DNA of 64,000 nt from Streptomyces sp. NBC_01775 (GTDB taxonomy: Bacteria; Actinomycetota; Actinomycetes; Streptomycetales; Streptomycetaceae): NCBI RefSeq assembly GCF_035917675.1, contig NZ_CP109104.1, positions 5,890,001 to 5,954,000 of the forward strand, read 5' to 3'. Shown here in pieces: positions 60,321 to 64,000 of the stretch. Position 1 is the stretch's first letter, and every line of letters begins with the position of its first letter. The notes under the pieces were generated by a model. It searched no databases, was not told where the DNA came from, and saw only the letters and a list, made by a program, of their open reading frames with translations. The position numbers and the translations under genes are program-made.

Positions 60321-61676
60321 GTGGCGGTGCCGTCTGTACCCGAGGGAGTGGCAGCACGGCGCGCCGGGCGCCGTGCCCGCTCTCCGGGTCCAGGTCCCCG
60401 GCACCGGGTGGGCGCGATCCTCACCGCGCTGACCGCGTTCATGGGATTCGGGCTCGTCGCGGGGCCCCTGCACGCCGTGGCGGCGGGCATGCCGTGCGCT
60501 CTGCCGCGCACCGACGCACACCACTCGCTGGGTCTGGACACCTGGAACGCCTCCTATCCACGTCCCGAGGGGGCGCTCGACGCCGCCCTTCTCTTTCTTT
60601 CTTTCCCCGATGCGGCACCCATGGCCACCCCTCAGGAGCTGACAGCCGACCATTTCCCGGCCACATCTGATTTTTTCGACCGCGCCTCGTACGGAAAATT
60701 CCGGCTCAGACCGCATCCGGCCGACCGCTGGATCGAGATGCCCAAGCGCTCGACGGCGTACGGGGTACGCCGGGACTGGAGCCCTGACCTGCGCAATTCC
60801 TATCTGCGCGACGCTGTGGCCGCTGCGGACCGGTACGTGGACTTCGGCCGTTACGACGTCATCTATCTGATCGCAGACCCGGATGCTCCCGGTGTGGATT
60901 CGGATGCGACAAAAGTAGTCAACCTCGATGAGCCGATCGCTGCGGACGGCACAGAACTGAGCCGTCTGGTCACCGTGTTCGAGCAGAGCCCGCCCGACCG
61001 CAACGTCCTCGCCCACGAGACGGGCCACCTCTTCGACCTGCCCGACCTGTACGAGCGCCCCGCCGACGGCAAGGCCGACTGGGACACCAGGGTGGGGGAC
61101 TGGGACCTGATGGGCAGCCAGTTCGGGCTGGCGCCCGAGCCCTTCGGCTGGCACAAGTGGAAGCTCGGCTGGCTGAATCGCCGCAACATCGCCTGCGTCG
61201 GGGGCGGGAATCCCGCTCCCGACGAGACCCGCTACACCCTGCGCCCCCTGGCCGCACCGGCTCGCGGAGAGGCCCGCGGGGAGGGCGGAGGCGGCGGGGA
61301 GGGCGGACGCGCGGGGCTGCGCGCCGGTGGGCGCGCGGATCCCGACGGCACCCGGCTCGTCGTCCTGCGCACCGGCGGGCACCAGGCCCTCGCGATGGAG
61401 ATCCGCGACCGCGAGGGCAACGACAAGGGGCTGTGCTCCAAGGGTCTGCTGCTCTACCGCGTGAAGAGCGACACCCCCTCGACCCACGGGCCCGTCGGGG
61501 TGGTCGACGGCCATCCCGGCAGCGGGAGCTGCCACGGCGCCTCCGTCCACCCTCAGCTCGCGGACGCCCCGCTGGGGGTGGGGGAGAGCTGGTCCGACCC
61601 GCACGACGGGGTCCGCGTCGAGGTCACCGGGCGCACCTCCGACGGAGACTGGGACATCAGGGTCACCCGGGGCTGA
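60321..61676 (+). CDS. Secreted M6-family metalloprotease-like protein
   Basis: The protein has 451 residues: a twin-arginine-free basic N-terminus, one hydrophobic signal or anchor (about residues 35-55), then a domain with the zinc site LAHETGHLFDLPDL (HExxH type, about residue 235). GDWDLMG nearby is typical of M6/immune inhibitor A proteins. Between the catalytic core and the C-terminal beta domain is a Gly-rich insert. It should act outside the cell on proteins. The GTG at 60321 follows GAGG. A terminator and tRNA-Lys follow. Confidence 0.83.
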   Translation: MAVPSVPEGVAARRAGRRARSPGPGPRHRVGAILTALTAFMGFGLVAGPLHAVAAGMPCALPRTDAHHSLGLDTWNASYPRPEGALDAALLFLSFPDAAPMATPQELTADHFPATSDFFDRASYGKFRLRPHPADRWIEMPKRSTAYGVRRDWSPDLRNSYLRDAVAAADRYVDFGRYDVIYLIADPDAPGVDSDATKVVNLDEPIAADGTELSRLVTVFEQSPPDRNVLAHETGHLFDLPDLYERPADGKADWDTRVGDWDLMGSQFGLAPEPFGWHKWKLGWLNRRNIACVGGGNPAPDETRYTLRPLAAPARGEARGEGGGGGEGGRAGLRAGGRADPDGTRLVVLRTGGHQALAMEIRDREGNDKGLCSKGLLLYRVKSDTPSTHGPVGVVDGHPGSGSCHGASVHPQLADAPLGVGESWSDPHDGVRVEVTGRTSDGDWDIRVTRG

Positions 61677-61704
61677 GAGGCCTGCGCCCTGCCCCGCACA
61701 CGCC

Positions 61705-61734
61705 GAAGACCCCCCGCTTTCGCGAGGGGCCTTC
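61705..61734 (+). terminator. Hairpin terminator after the M6-like gene
   Basis: GAAG-A-CCCC-C-CGC pairs with GCG-A-GGGG-C-CTTC around TTTC, with single-base mismatches, and lies about 30 bp after the stop. Confidence 0.75.
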
Positions 61735-61743
61735 GACTGTCTG

Positions 61744-61817
61744 TGCGCCGTCAGGGACTCGAACCCCGGACCCGCTGATTAAGAGTCAGCTGCTCTAACC
61801 AACTGAGCTAACGGCGC
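61744..61817 (-). tRNA. tRNA-Lys (anticodon CTT), copy 2
   Basis: The 74-nt RNA is identical to copy 1 (45271-45344) except that the acceptor stem is fully paired (GCGCCGT with ACGGCGC). No CCA end is encoded. Confidence 0.95.
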
Positions 61818-61957
61818 CTGCTGACGTCGTAGACCTTAGCATCACGGTCCGCGAGAGCGAAAATCGATTGTTCGAGCGCCCTGGCCGTCCGACCTGCGCC
61901 GTCACACCCTCCCGGGGCCGGGCCGGGCCGGCCCGGTGCCCGGCCGGGCGAGGGCGC

Positions 61958-62368
61958 TCAGGGCTTGGCGGGGGGCTGGTCGTCCGGCACGCGGTCCTTC
62001 ATGAGGTCCTCGCCGAACTCGATCATCTTGCGCGCGTACTCCTCGGTCCAACTGGCGCGGTCCGCGATCGTGGCGTCGGCCAGCTTGTCGAAGCGCTTGG
62101 GATCGGCGAGCTGGGCGGCGGCCACCGCCTGGTACTCCATGGCACGGTCGGCGGCGGCGCGGAAGGCCAACGCCAGCTCCGTCGAGCGGTCCAGCAGCTC
62201 ACGCGGGTCGGCGAGCGATTCCAGTCCGAAGAAGTGCTCGTCGTCGGCTGCGGCCTCGGACGGTTCGAACAGCAGCGGCGCGGGACGGCGGAAGTGCGGG
62301 ACACCGCCGTTGCCGCTCCCCCCGGCGGAGGAGCGCGAAGGGTCCGGAGCCGAGTGCGGCTCAGACAT
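61958..62368 (-). CDS. Small hydrophilic protein of unknown function
   Basis: The protein has 136 residues and no signal or membrane helix. It is Ala-, Asp- and Glu-rich with probable helices (about residues 50-125), and the central FFGLESLADPRELLDR and the C-terminal WTEEYARKMIEFGED segments look conserved. I do not recognise the family. The ATG 62368 follows GGAGG with seven bases between; ATG 62374 is too close to the site. It lies downstream of the helicase-like gene on the same strand. Confidence 0.7.
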   Translation of the reverse strand: MSEPHSAPDPSRSSAGGSGNGGVPHFRRPAPLLFEPSEAAADDEHFFGLESLADPRELLDRSTELALAFRAAADRAMEYQAVAAAQLADPKRFDKLADATIADRASWTEEYARKMIEFGEDLMKDRVPDDQPPAKP

Positions 62369-62442
62369 GTACATACCTCCAAGGTCGTGGGCCGCCCCCC
62401 ATTGTGCGCCCGGGGGCACCGGCTCCGCACGGGCCGGACGCC

Positions 62443-63900
62443 TCAGCCCAGCGGGACCGCGTGCCGCGCAAGGTGGGACAGGACCGACTGGTGGGCCTCC
62501 CAGCCGTCCGGGGCCCTGGACACGGCGCCGAGCTGGACGGGCTCCGTCGCCGGATGGTCGTCCAGCAGCTCGGCGACGCCCGCCCTGCACACCACCACGC
62601 ACGCGTGCCGGTGCCGGGAGGCCAGCACGCACAGGCGGCCCGTCTCCAGGTGGAACTCCGTCGCGTCGGGCCGGCCCGACAGCGGGTGGAGGATCACCGT
62701 CACATCGAACTCCCGCCCCTGGAGGCGGTTCGCCGTGTCGACGGTGACGGCCGCCGCGCCCCCCGGACCCGCCGGGCCGTCGGGCCCCGTGCCGTCGCCG
62801 TCGGGCCCCGTGCCGTCGCCTCGGGACGTCCCGGCCAGCTCGGCCAGTGCCGCGCGTACCGCCGCGGCCTGGTCGCGGTGCGCGGTGCCCACCGCGATCC
62901 GCGCGGCCGTCAGCGGCACCCCGGGCGATCCCACGGAGCCGGTGTCCCGCTCGCTGTGTGCCACCCCGCCGCGCTCCAGCATCCGGTGCACCAGCCGGGC
63001 GACGGCGGCGACCGCCTCCGGGTCCGTACGGGGCGTGCGCGCGGCGGGCAGCTCCAGCAGGCCCCAGCCCTCCCGCGCCGCCTCGTCCAGCACCTCGTCC
63101 AGGGGCGAGCCGTCGGGCGGCCCTGTGAAGGCGAGCCGCCGGTCGCCGGGCCCGGTGCCGCTGCGGAAGGGGGTGTACGGGTAGAACGCGTCGGACACCA
63201 GCGGCGCCGCCGAGGCGGGCAGCCGCCAGGAGACCGGCAGCCGGTGCTGGGGCAGGCCCGGGTTGTGCCCCAGCAGCGTGCTGACCGCGCTGGCCGACGG
63301 GTCGTGCGCGTGGCCCGCCCACTGGTCGGCGCCGACCTGGCTGAAGGGGTCCAGCTGCCCCGGGTCGCCCACGAACAACGCCCGCTCGAAGAGGCCCGCG
63401 ACGGCCAGCAGCGCGTCCGAGCGCATTTGGTACGCCTCGTCCACGATGGCGTGCCGCCAGGGCTCCTCGGGCTTCACCCACGCCCACTTCGCCGCCGTGG
63501 ACACGACGATGTCCAGCCCCGCGAGATCGGCGGGCTTCGCCGAGGTCCGCACGGCCGGATGGCGGTCGAGCACGGGGTCGTAGGGCCTCGGCTCGCTGCT
63601 GTGCAGCCGGCCGACGGGCAACTCGGGGTCGGCCGTCGCCAGCCGGTCCACCAGGTCGTCGACCTGCGCGTTCGTCTGGGCGATCACCATGAGCGGGTGC
63701 CCGGCGGCGGCCAGCTCACGGGCCGCGCGCACCACGAGCGTGGACTTCCCCGCGCCCGGCGGGGAGTCCACGACGACGCCCCGGTGCTGCCCCTCCAGCG
63801 CGTCGGCCAAGATCGCCTCGGTGGCACGGGCCGCGGCCTGACCGGGGGGCTCCCCCGGGAGGGTGGCTTCCGCCCCGGAGACGTGAGCGGGTGCGGTCAC
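62443..63900 (-). CDS. Superfamily 1 helicase-like AAA ATPase
   Basis: This 485-residue protein has Walker A PPGAGKST near residue 50, a DEAY Walker B motif (AIVDEAYQM), GDPGQLDPFSQ (motif III) and, near the end, TANRLQGREFDVTVILHP and ASRHRHACVVV (motifs V and VI). This layout fits a UPF1/RecD-like helicase core, but the protein is short and lacks extra domains. It may move on DNA or RNA. The GTG at 63900 overlaps the upstream stop (GTGA). An in-frame repeat (about 62776-62823) adds Asp-Gly-Thr-Gly-Pro. Confidence 0.82.
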   Translation of the reverse strand: MTAPAHVSGAEATLPGEPPGQAAARATEAILADALEGQHRGVVVDSPPGAGKSTLVVRAARELAAAGHPLMVIAQTNAQVDDLVDRLATADPELPVGRLHSSEPRPYDPVLDRHPAVRTSAKPADLAGLDIVVSTAAKWAWVKPEEPWRHAIVDEAYQMRSDALLAVAGLFERALFVGDPGQLDPFSQVGADQWAGHAHDPSASAVSTLLGHNPGLPQHRLPVSWRLPASAAPLVSDAFYPYTPFRSGTGPGDRRLAFTGPPDGSPLDEVLDEAAREGWGLLELPAARTPRTDPEAVAAVARLVHRMLERGGVAHSERDTGSVGSPGVPLTAARIAVGTAHRDQAAAVRAALAELAGTSRGDGTGPDGDGTGPDGPAGPGGAAAVTVDTANRLQGREFDVTVILHPLSGRPDATEFHLETGRLCVLASRHRHACVVVCRAGVAELLDDHPATEPVQLGAVSRAPDGWEAHQSVLSHLARHAVPLG

Positions 63901-64000
63901 AGCAGGTCCTCCTGGGTCAGCGGGTCGGGCTCCTCGGCGGCCGGCTCGCCCGGCGGCCCGCCGTGCGTCCACGGGGTCTCCTCGGGCTCGGGCAGCCCCG
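63897..64000 (-). CDS. 3' end of an unidentified gene (5' part outside window)
   Basis: An open frame enters from the right edge and ends with a TGA overlapping the helicase GTG. The visible C-terminus is acidic (AAEEPDPLTQEDLL). AGGAGG for the next gene lies inside it. The protein family cannot be told. Confidence 0.6.
   Translation of the reverse strand, partial: GLPEPEETPWTHGGPPGEPAAEEPDPLTQEDLL

Overview
This window is high-GC DNA with Streptomyces-type gene content on both strands. Markers are DasR (dre) boxes on N-acetylglucosamine PTS genes, the cslA-glxA-cslZ cell-wall glycan cluster, a cdgA-like GGDEF/EAL gene, iron boxes of the DmdR/IdeR kind and frequent GTG starts with GTGA/ATGA overlaps. 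The order (nag PTS genes, rph, rdgB, then csl genes, lytic polysaccharide monooxygenase, ehu transporter, cdgA) resembles a compacted version of the central S. coelicolor chromosome. I recalled that order; I did not align it. No integrase, transposase, CRISPR or prophage gene is visible.

Layout. 1-6551: end of an MBL-fold hydrolase, GlcNAc PTS permeases nagE2 and nagE1 and divergent nagF with dre boxes, rph, a small lipoprotein and rdgB. 6629-14168: an iron-boxed island with a FhuF-like reductase divergent from an ATP-grasp ligase, two IucA/IucC synthetases and a PLP decarboxylase, the enzyme set and order of vibrioferrin (PvsA, B, D, E) without the exporter. 14270-20124: tRNA-Leu, an MHS-type MFS carrier, bcp, a GroES-like protein, a guanidine-III-riboswitch-controlled SMR exporter and a NarL-type two-component system. 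20305-34112: membrane and housekeeping genes (class A PBP, a three-gene ABC-2 exporter, GDSL hydrolase, DUF445, FAH-family and Gfo/Idh/MocA enzymes, HAD phosphatase) and a cobalamin-riboswitch-controlled cbtBA pair. 34314-42213: cslZ, glxA and cslA with an AA10 LPMO gene that has two dre-like boxes upstream. 42310-45209: a membrane protein and an acyl-CoA synthetase. 45271-61817: two near-identical tRNA-Lys genes flank about 16 kb holding an IclR regulator, ehuBCDA, DUF3830, amidase, D-2-hydroxyacid dehydrogenase, two Asp/Glu racemase-fold enzymes, an MFS/HxlR pair, an LLM oxidoreductase, cdgA and an M6-like protease. 61958-64000: a small unknown protein and a superfamily-1 helicase-like ATPase.

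Three themes stand out. Chitin and cell-wall sugar control links the nag genes and the LPMO through DasR-like sites. A probable vibrioferrin-like siderophore cluster has in-frame 15-21 bp tandem repeats in four of its five genes. Six unrelated genes have tandem duplications that run across their stop codons, so slipped-strand duplication seems common in this genome. The most plausible undescribed system is the ehu/DUF3830/amidase/dehydrogenase/double-racemase island, which looks like a complete catabolic unit of unknown substrate.
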